Origin: CAZVWQ01 sp964631275
GTDB taxonomy: Bacteria; Patescibacteriota; JACMRA01
Length of the DNA: 39,360 nucleotides
Assembly (NCBI GenBank): GCA_964631275.1
Contig: CAZVWQ010000012.1
Span: 1 to 39,360 of the forward strand
Direction of reading: 5' to 3'
Shown piece after piece: positions 8,266-16,777 of the stretch. The number at the start of each line of letters is the position of its first letter. The stretch's first letter is position 1. A model generated the notes under the pieces. That model saw only the letters and a program-made list of their open reading frames with translations. It made no database searches and was not told the DNA's origin. A program made the translations under genes and the position numbers.

Positions 8266-8315
8266 CCAGAACCCTAAGGTCCTCTGAAGCAAGCTTGCTC
8301 TAACGCTTGGGTATA
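8266..8315 (+). ncRNA. GC-rich structured island upstream of the DUF1499 gene
   Basis: In a very AT-rich spacer this segment stands out. ACCCTAAG (8271-8278) can pair with CTTGGGT (8306-8312), and between them lies a perfect 12-bp palindrome, AGCAAGCTTGCT (8288-8299). It ends about 40 bp before the start at 8356. It could be a structured leader, a remnant of an RNA gene or a protein-binding palindrome. No known riboswitch class is recognised. Confidence 0.3.
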
Positions 8316-8355
8316 AAAGTTAATAAAAACTTGAATATAAAATCAAAGTTTGATT

Positions 8356-8844
8356 ATGAATATTTACCTGCTGTCAATCATATCTACAATTTTATTTTTA
8401 GCTATATTTTTTACTGTAGCTAGAAATGTTTTTGCCAAAAGTAAGCCTTCTATAAAACTTGGCCTAGAAAACAATAAATTTGTTACCAACTCAAAAAAAC
8501 CAAATTGGGTATCTACCTTTGCTAAAAGTAATTCGCATAAAGTAGAGCCACTAAATTTTGCTGTAAATATAAAAAATATTCAAGAAATAAAAACCGAAAT
8601 AGAAAAATTAATGTTAAGCCTTACTAGAACAGTATTAATAAAAAATCAAGATGAATATTTGCATTTTACAACCAGAACAGCTTTGTGGGGGTTCGTAGAT
8701 GATGTTGAATTTTTAATTGATAAAAAAAACAAGCTTATACACTTTAGATCAAGTAGTCGAATAGGATTCTCAGACTTAGGACTTAATCGTAGAAGATATA
8801 AAAAAATAAAACAAAAGTGGGAAGAAACCAAAAAAGTTGAATAA
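8356..8844 (+). CDS. membrane-anchored DUF1499 protein
   Basis: The 162-residue protein has an N-terminal membrane helix (about 3-25) and a DUF1499 domain (about 50-160). Diagnostic phrases are DEYLHFTTRTALWGFVDD, FVDDVEFLID, and IHFRSSSRIGFSDLGLNRRR, matching the family's FGFVDDVEF and SASRvGysDlGvNRrR. The function of DUF1499 is unknown; the family is best known from Proteobacteria, cyanobacteria and plastids. I chose the ATG at 8356; a TTG two codons upstream (8350) is possible. No Shine-Dalgarno sequence is present. The gene stands alone between long spacers. A possible GC-rich RNA structure lies just upstream. Confidence 0.75.
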   Translation: MNIYLLSIISTILFLAIFFTVARNVFAKSKPSIKLGLENNKFVTNSKKPNWVSTFAKSNSHKVEPLNFAVNIKNIQEIKTEIEKLMLSLTRTVLIKNQDEYLHFTTRTALWGFVDDVEFLIDKKNKLIHFRSSSRIGFSDLGLNRRRYKKIKQKWEETKKVE

Positions 8845-9130
8845 ATCTTTTATATAATTTAGTAACAAGTTTACTCTAAAAGAGATCTAGAAGATGTTTG
8901 AAACATGTAATACAAGAAACCTAAATTAGTGTGACAAGCAAGTATTTTTAACCAGTTATCCTCTATTTTATCAATTCATAGTTTTTTAGGATTGGATTTT
9001 TGGAAAAGTCGGGAGGCAACTGAAAAGCTACAAGTGCAACTGGTACACAACAAGTTTTACAAATTTAGCACTTTTTATTTTAAAATAAAAAAAGATTATT
9101 TTTTTTGAGTAATCGAGCAAAATTAATATA

Positions 9131-9220
9131 AGTATACTCAAATCTATTTCATTTTATAAATGAACCAAATTTAGTTATAATTAAAAGGCTTATTTTTAAT
9201 CTAAAAGTAAAAATTAATAT
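9131..9220 (+). repeat. dispersed repeat family E, copy 1
   Basis: This matches the reverse complement of 34741-34837 over about 90 bp, sharing TATACTCAAATC, TTTTATAAA, TTTAGTT, TAATTAAAA, GCYTATTTTTAAT and AAAAGTAAAAATT in order. Both copies are intergenic. Confidence 0.6.
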
Positions 9221-9254
9221 AATTTTGGGTTGTATTTATACGGAAACTATATTA

Positions 9255-9370
9255 GGATGCAATCCGTTTACTATTACCTAAAATTTAGCTCTTTATAAAG
9301 AAATAAATCACTTATTTAAGCTAAATTCTTAATGGGTAATTGTCGTAACGATTAGTCCAAAGGGTGTAAG
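9255..9370 (+). mobile_element. MITE-like hairpin element, family B, full copy
   Basis: The element runs from GATGCAATCCG to AGGGTGTAAG. It aligns end to end with the reverse complement of 39175-39287 at roughly 85% identity by eye. Its two halves are imperfect inverted repeats: AATCCGTTTACTATTACC at the left against AATCGTTACGACAATTACC from the right end, and TTTAGCT (left) against AGCTAAA (right) further in. There is no coding capacity. The size, hairpin symmetry and dispersal suggest a non-autonomous MITE. Confidence 0.65.
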
Positions 9371-9479
9371 TAAAAATTATAATTTGCTTAAAATAAATTA
9401 ATGATATATAATTTTTGTATGTGGCTATAATCTGCAGAAGATAAGGCCTTATAAAACTAAAAACAAAAACAAAAACAGC

Positions 9480-9779
9480 ATGACTAGGCAGTCTTCCGAG
9501 AGAGAATTAAAGAACATATACCAAGAATTATCAATTCCTGAGTTGATCACTGTCGTTGCTCTAAAAAACTACCAAAGGATAGGATTTCTTTTTTGTTTAT
9601 ATTTTTTGATGATGCTCACTAGTCCAGCAATTCTTAAATCTTCAGGTTTTGTTGGTATAACTATTACTGGAAGTTTCATCAGTTACATTCATATTAGATT
9701 TGGAAGTTTAATTATAGGTTTGAGTGTTATTTTTGTGATATTGATTTGTGCAATTTATTTTTTAGACTTAATTATTTAG
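9480..9779 (+). CDS. small two-helix membrane protein, family unknown
   Basis: The 99-residue protein has a polar N-terminus (MTRQSSERELKNIYQEL) and two clear hydrophobic spans, near 33-52 and 73-97, separated by GFVGITITGSFISYIHIRFG. I recognise no domain. The polar head and the regular helix spacing favour a real gene over chance. The start is preceded by an A-rich AAAAAC-repeat leader with no Shine-Dalgarno sequence. It stands alone upstream of ftsK, with 292 bp between. Confidence 0.5.
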   Translation: MTRQSSERELKNIYQELSIPELITVVALKNYQRIGFLFCLYFLMMLTSPAILKSSGFVGITITGSFISYIHIRFGSLIIGLSVIFVILICAIYFLDLII

Positions 9780-10071
9780 GTCTGCTAAAAACTTAGTTTA
9801 ATTTTTTTCTACGCCTTTATAACGGTATAGCTAATTCCTAAACAAATTAGACGTTTTAATTTAGGAAAACCATCTTTTTTGTGACTAAAGCTTGGTTCTA
9901 TTATTTTTTGAATTAAAGTCCAAAAAAATTGCCTAGTTAGTAAACAGATTACATATAAAAGACAAGTAATCAAATAGTTTCTGTAGATTAACAAATTTAT
10001 ATCTAAGATGTTTTTTTTATTATTTGACTTTTTTAGAGTCTATGGATAGATTTGGTTGATAAACTTTTTGC

Positions 10072-12315
10072 ATGAGATTAATTCCAACATTTGGTTTTGG
10101 TAAGTTTTTGCCACAATTAGATATACAAGCCAAAGTAACTTTATCGATTATTGTCAGTTTTGCTAGCGGCATTATTTTGAGTTTGTCTTTGATTAATTTG
10201 GCTGGGGTTGTTGGTGGTTTTATTTCCGTTTTTGTTATTAACTTGCTTGGTAAAGCTGGTTATTTTTTACCATTAGTCTTTTTTTATTTTGGCTGGGTTA
10301 TGTTCAAACTCCAAAAAAACTCTGAGCTGATTAACGATGTTAATAGTCGTTTGTTTTGGGGAATGTTTTTTATGTTAGTATCTTTTACTGCTTTTCTCAA
10401 TATATTTTGGAGAGTAGAAAGCATGCATGAAATATCTAAGGGTGGTGGTTTAGTTGGGTATATTTTTTATCCATTCTTGCTTGGTCGTTTTAGAGCTATT
10501 GCTGCTGGGGTAATACTTTTTAGTTTAGGTTTTTTTGGTTTCTTTTTGGTTTCTCAGCTTAGTTTTGTAGAGTTTGTTGAAATTACTAAAGAATCTCTCA
10601 AAGATCCGTCTAAATTTTGGAGCTTGATACCAGATATATTTGAGACTTGGAAAAAAGGTGGTAAACCAACAATAATAAATGATAATCCAAAAGACAAAAA
10701 AGAAGAAGATAAGCCAAAAAGTTTAAATCCCAGAAAAAGAAAACAACTACTTAATCCTAAGCTAACCGAAGTTGCTAACGAAACTCTAAGGCAAAGATTG
10801 ATCGAAGAAATAGAAGAGCAAAAAATTACTGACGAAGAACTAAAAGAAAAACTCAAAGCTGAAGCTGATTGGCAGTTACCTAGCTTTGATATGCTTAAGG
10901 ATAATAATACCAAAAGTGAACCAGGAAACATTGAAGCTAACAAAAAAATTATTCAGGACACTTTGTCTAATTTTAATATTTCTGTAAGTATGTTTGATGT
11001 AGTCACTGGACCAACTGTAAGCCAGTACACCCTCAAGCCAGCTAGCGGAGTCAAGCTCTCAACTATCGATAGTTTACAACGTGATTTAGCCTTGGCTCTA
11101 GCCGCTACTAGTATACGTCTAGAAGCTCCAATACCTGGCAAGAGTTTGGTCGGTATCGAAATCCCTAACAAAATCAAATCCCAAGTCAGGCTCAAAGAAA
11201 TTTTGCAAACTCGAAAATTCATTAACTATGATAAACCTCTACCGGTTGCTATAGGCGTAGATGTAGCCGGTAAAGGTATAATCTCTTCGATATCTAAAAT
11301 GCCACATCTATTAGTAGCTGGGGCTACTGGTTCAGGTAAATCTGTATGGATTAATTCCATGCTTTTGAGTTTGCTTTATCGTTACTCGCCTTATGATTTA
11401 CAATTAATACTAGTAGACATGAAAAGAGTTGAGCTCAAATTGTACGAACATATTCCACATCTTTTAGCTCCAGTAATTACTGATTCGGAAAAAGCTATCA
11501 ATGCTCTTAAGTGGGCTGTAGTTGAGATGGACCGTCGGTACAAATTGTTAGAAGATTTAGGTAAAAGAAATATTGTTGACTATAATGAGTTCGTAACCAC
11601 CTCTAAGCTCGAAGAAATAAAGGATAAACTGGAACTTTCTTATATTGTCTTTGTTATTGACGAATTAGGTGACTTGATGATGCTTGCTAAAAACGAAGTT
11701 GAGCCGATAATTGTACGCCTAACTCAGATGTCTAGAGCGGTAGGGATACATTTAGTATTAGGTACTCAAAGACCAGATACGAATGTAGTTACAGGTCTAA
11801 TAAAAGCCAACGTGCCATCTAGAATTGCTTTTACAGTAGCTTCTCAGGTTGATAGTAGAGTAATTTTGGATCAGGCTGGAGCCGAAAAACTCTTAGGACA
11901 AGGAGATGGCCTATACATGAATCAAGAATCTATCAAGCCAGTTAGATTTCAAGGTTGCTTTGTAGAAGAATTAGAAGCTCGTAAAGTAACTAATTTTTGG
12001 AAAGAACAAGCTCAAAACAGTGACTATCCAGCTAACCTTAACGAGTCTGTAACTCAACCTCCAAAAACTAAAATTGTAGTTCCTGGAATTACTCCAAGAA
12101 AAGAAGCAGAAGATCCTGAAGAACTTTATCAAAATATAAAAGAATATATTATTACTCAACAATCAGCCTCCACTTCAATGCTTCAGACAGCTTTTGGCAT
12201 TGGCTATCCCAAGGCTCGCAAAATGATTGAATTGTTAGAACAAGATGGGGTTGTCGGGCCTTCCAACGGCTCCAAACCCAGAGATGTGTATGTGGAGAAT
12301 TATAGAGAGGAATAA
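10072..12315 (+). CDS. ftsK: FtsK/SpoIIIE family DNA translocase
   Basis: This 747-residue protein has the full FtsK/SpoIIIE layout. The N-terminus has about four membrane helices (23-45, 46-78, 95-113, 130-162). A charged linker follows (195-265). The alpha/beta RecA-like motor has Walker A GATGSGKS (417-424) and Walker B YIVFVIDELGDLMM (about 524-537), followed by GTQRPDTNVVTG and the sensor-like region. A C-terminal winged-helix gamma domain (about 685-747) contains SMLQTAFGIGYPKARKM. It pumps chromosome dimers or trailing DNA through the division septum. The linker is short, typical of SpoIIIE-like forms. It is followed after 63 bp by the zincin gene, which appears to have its own promoter. 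Confidence 0.95.
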   Translation: MRLIPTFGFGKFLPQLDIQAKVTLSIIVSFASGIILSLSLINLAGVVGGFISVFVINLLGKAGYFLPLVFFYFGWVMFKLQKNSELINDVNSRLFWGMFFMLVSFTAFLNIFWRVESMHEISKGGGLVGYIFYPFLLGRFRAIAAGVILFSLGFFGFFLVSQLSFVEFVEITKESLKDPSKFWSLIPDIFETWKKGGKPTIINDNPKDKKEEDKPKSLNPRKRKQLLNPKLTEVANETLRQRLIEEIEEQKITDEELKEKLKAEADWQLPSFDMLKDNNTKSEPGNIEANKKIIQDTLSNFNISVSMFDVVTGPTVSQYTLKPASGVKLSTIDSLQRDLALALAATSIRLEAPIPGKSLVGIEIPNKIKSQVRLKEILQTRKFINYDKPLPVAIGVDVAGKGIISSISKMPHLLVAGATGSGKSVWINSMLLSLLYRYSPYDLQLILVDMKRVELKLYEHIPHLLAPVITDSEKAINALKWAVVEMDRRYKLLEDLGKRNIVDYNEFVTTSKLEEIKDKLELSYIVFVIDELGDLMMLAKNEVEPIIVRLTQMSRAVGIHLVLGTQRPDTNVVTGLIKANVPSRIAFTVASQVDSRVILDQAGAEKLLGQGDGLYMNQESIKPVRFQGCFVEELEARKVTNFWKEQAQNSDYPANLNESVTQPPKTKIVVPGITPRKEAEDPEELYQNIKEYIITQQSASTSMLQTAFGIGYPKARKMIELLEQDGVVGPSNGSKPRDVYVENYREE

Positions 12316-12341
12316 ATTGAATTTAAATTTTACAATCTGTT

Positions 12342-12368
12342 TATAATACGTTATAATTGTATTATAAT
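12342..12368 (+). promoter_or_regulatory. ladder of three TATAAT boxes before the zincin gene
   Basis: TATAAT occurs at 12342-12347, 12352-12357 and 12363-12368, about one helical turn apart. The last ends 10 nt before the ATG at 12379, so transcripts from it would be nearly or fully leaderless. A weak -35 (TTGAAT) lies at 12317-12322. Confidence 0.45.
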
Positions 12369-12378
12369 TTATATATAA

Positions 12379-13416
12379 ATGGATTTCTTAAAATTTCCTA
12401 AGACCGAAAAAGTTGAAGTTATAAAAAGTCCTAAACCTCCAAAATTGCTAACTTCACCAAGATCTCCTGAAATAGACTTTTATGACTTACTTTTTCCTAA
12501 TGACCGTCGTCATTTTGAACCCAAACCAGATTTAAATAGTTATGGTGATGGTATAAATAGAGGCCTGGCAAGACAGCTACCCATAAAAAGTCCAGTAGCA
12601 TGTACTCATCAAAGACTACTACAAGAGGTTATGGACTCAAAAGAGGATGCAAAAAAATTAGCACAAGCATATAGTTGGTTCAAAGACTTTTTTTATAGAT
12701 TTAAGGGTTTGTTTGGTTATAACTACGAATCTATTCCAATGATCTACTTAAGTAGATTACCCAAAGGAAAGAGTGCGTTGTATAGTCCTTCTGAGAGTCT
12801 AATTTTTATAGATATCGATTATATAAAAAAAAGCCAGCTCCCAGAATGTGTTTATGTAGCAATGATACATGAATTTTTACATAGTGTTTCATTATTAAAG
12901 CAGGGTAGTTTATTAACTACTTCAAAAAATATATATATACATAACCATCTTGGTTTGGTTTATTATAATAGTATATTAAGTAGGGATGAAGGAGGAGGGG
13001 TAGAAGAAAGAATAATAGGCAATAATTTAAATGAGTGTGTAGTAGAAACATTAGCTATAATCTGCGCAATAAGAGGCTACCTAAGGATAGATAGCCATAT
13101 AATTAATAGTGGATATGTGCGTATGTCTACAGCTATGCTTAAAGTAATTAGTATAATAAGGCAAACTTTATCAGAACAAAAAGAGTCTGAGTTTATTGAA
13201 ATTTTGTTTGAATCCTTGTTTTCTGGCAGTCCCTTAGCAATAAGAAAATTTTTTGAAGAAAATTTAGGTGTTAAAATTACTCTAAAAGATTTGTTTGAAG
13301 TAAACTTATCTCAGATTTTGGATAAAGAAGAGTATGCAGGAATAAGTTTTTATAGTTTTAGCCCTCATCCAAAATTAAACCCTTATTTCCAAAATTTACC
13401 TTCAGATAAAAAATAG
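12379..13416 (+). CDS. predicted zinc metallopeptidase (gluzincin-like)
   Basis: This 345-residue cytoplasmic protein has no signal peptide or membrane helix. It has a Pro/Lys-rich N-terminus (1-50). The zincin helix MIHEFLHSV gives HExxH at H164-E165-H168. A second conserved-looking helix about 50 residues later, NECVVETLA (E219, E223), could supply the third zinc ligand as in gluzincins. The strand before the active helix (SLIFIDIDYI) fits the edge strand of zincins. Substrate and family are unknown. The C-terminal 110 residues (from about 235) show no recognised domain. The gene is next to ftsK on the same strand but with its own TATAAT ladder. Confidence 0.55.
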   Translation: MDFLKFPKTEKVEVIKSPKPPKLLTSPRSPEIDFYDLLFPNDRRHFEPKPDLNSYGDGINRGLARQLPIKSPVACTHQRLLQEVMDSKEDAKKLAQAYSWFKDFFYRFKGLFGYNYESIPMIYLSRLPKGKSALYSPSESLIFIDIDYIKKSQLPECVYVAMIHEFLHSVSLLKQGSLLTTSKNIYIHNHLGLVYYNSILSRDEGGGVEERIIGNNLNECVVETLAIICAIRGYLRIDSHIINSGYVRMSTAMLKVISIIRQTLSEQKESEFIEILFESLFSGSPLAIRKFFEENLGVKITLKDLFEVNLSQILDKEEYAGISFYSFSPHPKLNPYFQNLPSDKK

Positions 13417-13629
13417 AAGTAACTATTGCCTAGCAGGTGATTATATGACATTTTCTATTAGGGTGCACTTGCCATCTAAACTACGTAGTTAGTTTATTCT
13501 GTATGGCTTACAAAATATCATTATCTGAGTACAAAGCACTGTACCTGGAAATATGTAAAATTAGCCTAAAGAGTATAAAAAGTTAAAAATTTTTATTTTA
13601 AAGGATAAGTAATTAGATAGGTTTATAAA

Positions 13630-14280
13630 TCAAGAAACATCTAAATCACCTACATCTTTTATCCTAACTGATTCTAAGGTGTCTGGATTATAAGAATTGT
13701 ACATTAGAGCAATAAGTTGTTCAGTATTAAGCATGTCTATTTTGAGATCAAGTGAACTAAATCTACCACTAATAGAATCCACCCTACCAATTAAAAATTT
13801 ACGATTTTTTAGAAACTCTTCTTGTTTTTGTCGAATTATCTTAGTTGGATTCAAAGCTCTAAGAAGGCCCCCAAAAAGTCCGTATTTGATATTGCCAGGG
13901 TCATAGCCAACAACTATATAAAAATCCTTTTTCATGATATTAACTTCTCTAAGCATCTGCTTGATATATTCTATATACTCTTGCATTTTAACTCTTAATA
14001 AATCGTTAGATTGCTGATCTTCTAATTGTCTGAGTTTTTCGATATATGGGTCTAAGTTGAGTTGTCTACTTTGAACTAGTATCTGAATATTAAATTCTAA
14101 AGAATTAAGAATACCTTGAAAATTATTGATTATTATTTGTTGCTCTGAGCCGCTCTTTAAGGCAAAGTTAGCCGAAGAAACTCCAATTACAGCTCTTAAT
14201 TGACCTTCTCTAAGTACTAAAGTAGAGTCCCTAATTTCACTGATTTCTACAAATCCTAAAGTTGATGCTTTAACGGCCAT
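13630..14280 (-). CDS. TraC/VirB4 N-terminal-like protein of the CPR conjugation/pilus type
   Basis: The 216-residue protein begins MAVKASTLGFVEISEI and continues with SANFALKSGSEQQIIINNFQGILNSL. This matches the small TraC-like N-terminal proteins that in CPR accompany PrgI and VirB4-type ATPases. Typical family features include the SLEFNIQILVQSRQLNLDPYI strand-helix and the KDFYIVVGYDPG strand after a helical linker. There is no Walker A motif: only the non-ATPase part is present, at full length for the standalone form. The usual partners (PrgI, VirB4 ATPase) are not next to it. It is flanked by spacers of 213 and 720 bp. It is inferred to act in an inner-membrane type IV secretion or pilus-like complex. 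Confidence 0.65.
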   Translation of the reverse strand: MAVKASTLGFVEISEIRDSTLVLREGQLRAVIGVSSANFALKSGSEQQIIINNFQGILNSLEFNIQILVQSRQLNLDPYIEKLRQLEDQQSNDLLRVKMQEYIEYIKQMLREVNIMKKDFYIVVGYDPGNIKYGLFGGLLRALNPTKIIRQKQEEFLKNRKFLIGRVDSISGRFSSLDLKIDMLNTEQLIALMYNSYNPDTLESVRIKDVGDLDVS

Positions 14281-14303
14281 TAATAATTTTTGTTAATGAA
14301 ATT

Positions 14304-14392
14304 AATCATGTCTCAAAACCTATTTTTACTGTTGATTAATACTTATTTTATAGAATTAAAGTTTTGTAAATCTGGGTTACGAGACAAGGCTA
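14304..14392 (+). mobile_element. MITE-like hairpin element, family A, copy 1
   Basis: It matches 37218-37309 at about 90% identity in the same orientation. The ends are inverted: TGTCTCAAAACC at the left and, from the right end, TGTCTCGTAACC. There is no coding capacity. The terminal motif resembles that beside the IS5-like relic (25135-25152). Confidence 0.65.
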
Positions 14393-14668
14393 TTTTCAGT
14401 TTATATTTTTATGTTTTATAACCAATTGATTAATAATTTTATCTTAAAAAAAACTAAGAACTTAATCATCTATTTACCATTTTTAATGGTCCAAAATCAA
14501 TATATTTGAGGAAATTTGGTATTTGAATTTGGTATTTGTTTTTATTGTAGTAAAAATTCTATCTAAAAAGAATTCTTAACCTAACTATCTCAGTAAATGA
14601 TTAATAAAAAATATATAAAAAGATAATTGAACAAGCTATGAATATTAATTTAATCTAAAAAAAATGTT

Positions 14669-14697
14669 TTGACAAGGCCAGTTAATTAAGATAAGAT
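14669..14697 (+). promoter_or_regulatory. sigma70-type promoter for the surface-protein operon at 15001
   Basis: TTGACA at 14669-14674, a 17-bp spacer, and TAAGAT at 14692-14697. The leader to the ATG at 15001 would be about 300 nt. It is one of the clearest promoters in the window. Confidence 0.5.
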
Positions 14698-15000
14698 TAT
14701 ATCAAAACTACACTCAAAATTCTTGTAAAATAAAAAAAATACCAAAGTTTGATTTTTTGTTTAATGTTTTTATTTAGTAGCTAATAATATATAGCTAATA
14801 ACGTATTAGTTTAAGCCAGTACTTTTGTTTTAGGCTCTCTTAAAAAAGAACTTAGAAGGTAAAAAACTTATACTACCTAAAAAATCGACTATTAAGATTA
14901 GTAAAATTAATTTAATTGGATTTTTTGATAAAATTAGAATTATACAAAAGTTTCTTTTAGTAAAAGATAATCAAACAGGTTCTATAACAAATATAAAAAT

Positions 15001-16420
15001 ATGAGTCAGTCTTATTCTAATAATAACCAAGGTTATAACCCTGATCCAAACCTAAATAACTTCACTGGAGGAGATTTTGGCACAAATAGTACCACTAACA
15101 ATAGTGGCAGTCAATATTCTCAGACTCCAGTGGGTAGTGATTTTAGCAATAATCCAGACCCTAATCAATTTACTTCTCAAAATCAATTCTATCCTCAAAA
15201 CCAAAATTACCCTGATCCAAATGCTCAAACCCAGCCTGGAGCTTACCAAGATNNNNNNNNNNNNNNNNNNNNNNNNNNNNNNNNNNNNNNNNNNNNNNNN
15301 NNNNNNNNNNNNNNNNNNNNNNNNNNNNNNNNNNNNNNNNNNNNNNNNNNNNCAACCAGATTCTTATACCCAAAACTACCCTGATCCAAACCTAAACCAA
15401 AATTACCCTGATCCAAATGCTCAAACCCAGCCTGGAGCTTACCAAGATCCATATGCTACTAGTACCCAAAACTTTAATCAAGCTCAAGTTGATCCCTACG
15501 CTAACCAAGGATATCCTCAACAACCAGATTCTTATACCCAAAACTACCCTGATCCAAACCTAAACCAAAATTACCAAGATCCATATGCTCAAACCCAGCC
15601 TGGAGCTTACCAAGATCCCTACGCCAACCAACCGTATACTCAAAATCAGAGTACTTTTAAAGAAAAGCAAAGTGGAAGTAATTTATTTCTTTATATTTCT
15701 ATCATTATAGTAGTTATTCTTTTGATTTCTACTGGGATTTTAATTTTTTTAATCAACTCTAGAGATACTCAGAATAATGATATTATTGGTCAAAATTCAT
15801 CAGTTTCTGAAAGTGCTTCCTCTAACCCTGAAATGAACCCAGAATCTTCTAGTAGCTCTTCTTCTCTTGAAGAGAGTTCTTCTGTTACTAGTTCTGTTTC
15901 TTCTGTTACTAGTTTTGACCCAAATAAAACCCCAGCTGAAAATGCCAAGATTAGAGATGCTGCTGATATTCCAGCAGATTGGCTGCAAAGATTTTTTGTA
16001 AATGGAGAAGTTGATGCTAATGGAAATTGCTTAAATCTAAAAATATGCGGAATTAGTGCTGATCCAGATGAAGATGGTCTTACTAATTTAGATGAATACA
16101 ACTATGATACTGATCCAAAAAATCCAGACACAGATAACGACGGCTTAAGTGATGGTAATGAAGTTTATGTTTACTTTAGCAATCCAAAAGAAGCCGATAG
16201 TGATAGAGATAGAATTAAAGATGGCACCGAAATTGTAAATTGTTACGATCCAAACTCTGACGAAATATCTCAAATGAGCATAATTAGACTAAATCAAATT
16301 AAAAGTGAAGCTAGTGTTAGAGGCCTTAGAGAGCCTACAATAAGCGCCCTAAAAAATGCTGGTGCTACTCAACAAGATTTACTTAATGGCTATATACAAG
16401 CTAGATGCAGTGGAGTTTAA
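15001..16420 (+). CDS. repeat-rich membrane protein with C-terminal calcium-binding (TSP3-like) region; contains assembly gap
   Basis: The protein begins MSQSYSNNNQGY and has a low-complexity N-terminus rich in Gln, Asn, Pro and Tyr with repeats of NYPDPN, TQPGAYQDPYA and QQPDSYTQ. A membrane helix follows (coded near 15680-15755), then a Ser/Glu-rich linker. The extracellular tail has Asp-rich TSP3/EF-hand-like motifs: DPDEDGLTNLDE, NPDTDNDGLSDGNE and EADSDRDRIKDGTE. A run of 100 N (15253-15352) interrupts the repeats. The frame before and after the gap differs by one, which only means the N count is a placeholder. The N-terminus would be cytoplasmic and the calcium-binding part outside. The 16430 gene follows 9 bp after the stop. 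Confidence 0.75.
15205..15640 (+). repeat. 168-bp (56-residue) tandem repeat, broken by the gap
   Basis: The same sequence CAACCAGATTCTTATACCC begins at 15353 and again at 15521, a period of 168 bp. AATTACCCTGATCCAAATGC occurs at 15205 and 15401, bracketing the gap. A third, partly diverged unit runs to about 15640. The near-identical units explain why assembly failed here. Confidence 0.85.
15253..15352. other. assembly gap of 100 N
   Basis: Exactly 100 undetermined bases lie within the tandem repeat. The true length is unknown. The frame requires a multiple of three, and the repeat period predicts 72 bp or 72 plus multiples of 168. Confidence 0.95.
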
Positions 16421-16429
16421 TTTTAATTT

Positions 16430-16777
16430 ATGGAAAATATGTGGAAAATTAGCCGGTATTTAGGATTTTTAGGTTTTAGCCTGATTATAATAATTGTTGG
16501 CATGGCCATTAGCAGTCCATTTAGTCTTAAAACTACTAACGATGTCGAGGTTTTAGATAGAATTTTATTACAGAGAGGCTTTAGTAATGTGTTGGGGGTT
16601 GACAGCCAAGGAGAGCTAGAATTTTACAGAAAATGCCCAGATCATAAGCCTGTAATCGGTTGGATAACGCATTTTGGAGAAAAAATTATCCTTTCAGAAT
16701 TACCAGAAGGTGAGACTCCTTCGGCTTGTTTTATTAGTACAAAAGAAGCTGTCAAAAATGGTTTTAAAGAAGAATAA
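16430..16777 (+). CDS. single-pass membrane protein, family unknown
   Basis: This 115-residue protein has one N-terminal membrane helix (about 8-29), then an 85-residue domain with two cysteines (in RKCPDHKPVIGW and SACFIST). The domain shows alternating strands and a helix (VEVLDRILLQRGFSNVLGVD). I recognise no family. It starts 9 bp after the stop of the repeat-rich surface protein, so the two are almost certainly one operon and may act together at the envelope. Confidence 0.6.
   Translation: MENMWKISRYLGFLGFSLIIIIVGMAISSPFSLKTTNDVEVLDRILLQRGFSNVLGVDSQGELEFYRKCPDHKPVIGWITHFGEKIILSELPEGETPSACFISTKEAVKNGFKEE

Larger units (their letters stand above)
8845..9479. other. 635-bp spacer made largely of dispersed repeats
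   Basis: This spacer contains a full family E copy (9131-9220) and a full family B hairpin element (9255-9370). A less AT-rich patch around 9006-9058 (GTCGGGAGGCAACTG, GTGCAACTGGTACAC) has no identified role. Directly before 9480 is an (AAAAAC)-type run of about three units. I see no gene. Confidence 0.5.
14281..15000. other. 720-bp spacer with a MITE and a promoter
   Basis: It holds the family A element (14304-14392) and a good promoter at 14669-14697. The rest is very AT-rich. A 32-codon frame from 14410 is most likely chance. No stable terminator was found. Confidence 0.45.

Noticed and set aside
9809..9994. 61-codon minus-strand frame, hydrophobic then basic
   Set aside because: Short, no recognised family, no leader signal; part of its DNA (AATCAAATAGTTTCT near 9965) recurs in a non-coding spacer near 17190, so it is more likely repeat-derived noise.
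10554..11222. two minus-strand frames inside ftsK
   Set aside because: Antisense to a conserved, motif-complete FtsK; Ser/Phe-rich shadow composition.
14410..14508. 32-codon plus-strand frame beginning ATGTTTTATAACC
   Set aside because: Hydrophobic/Asn-rich and unsupported; likely chance in a long AT-rich spacer.
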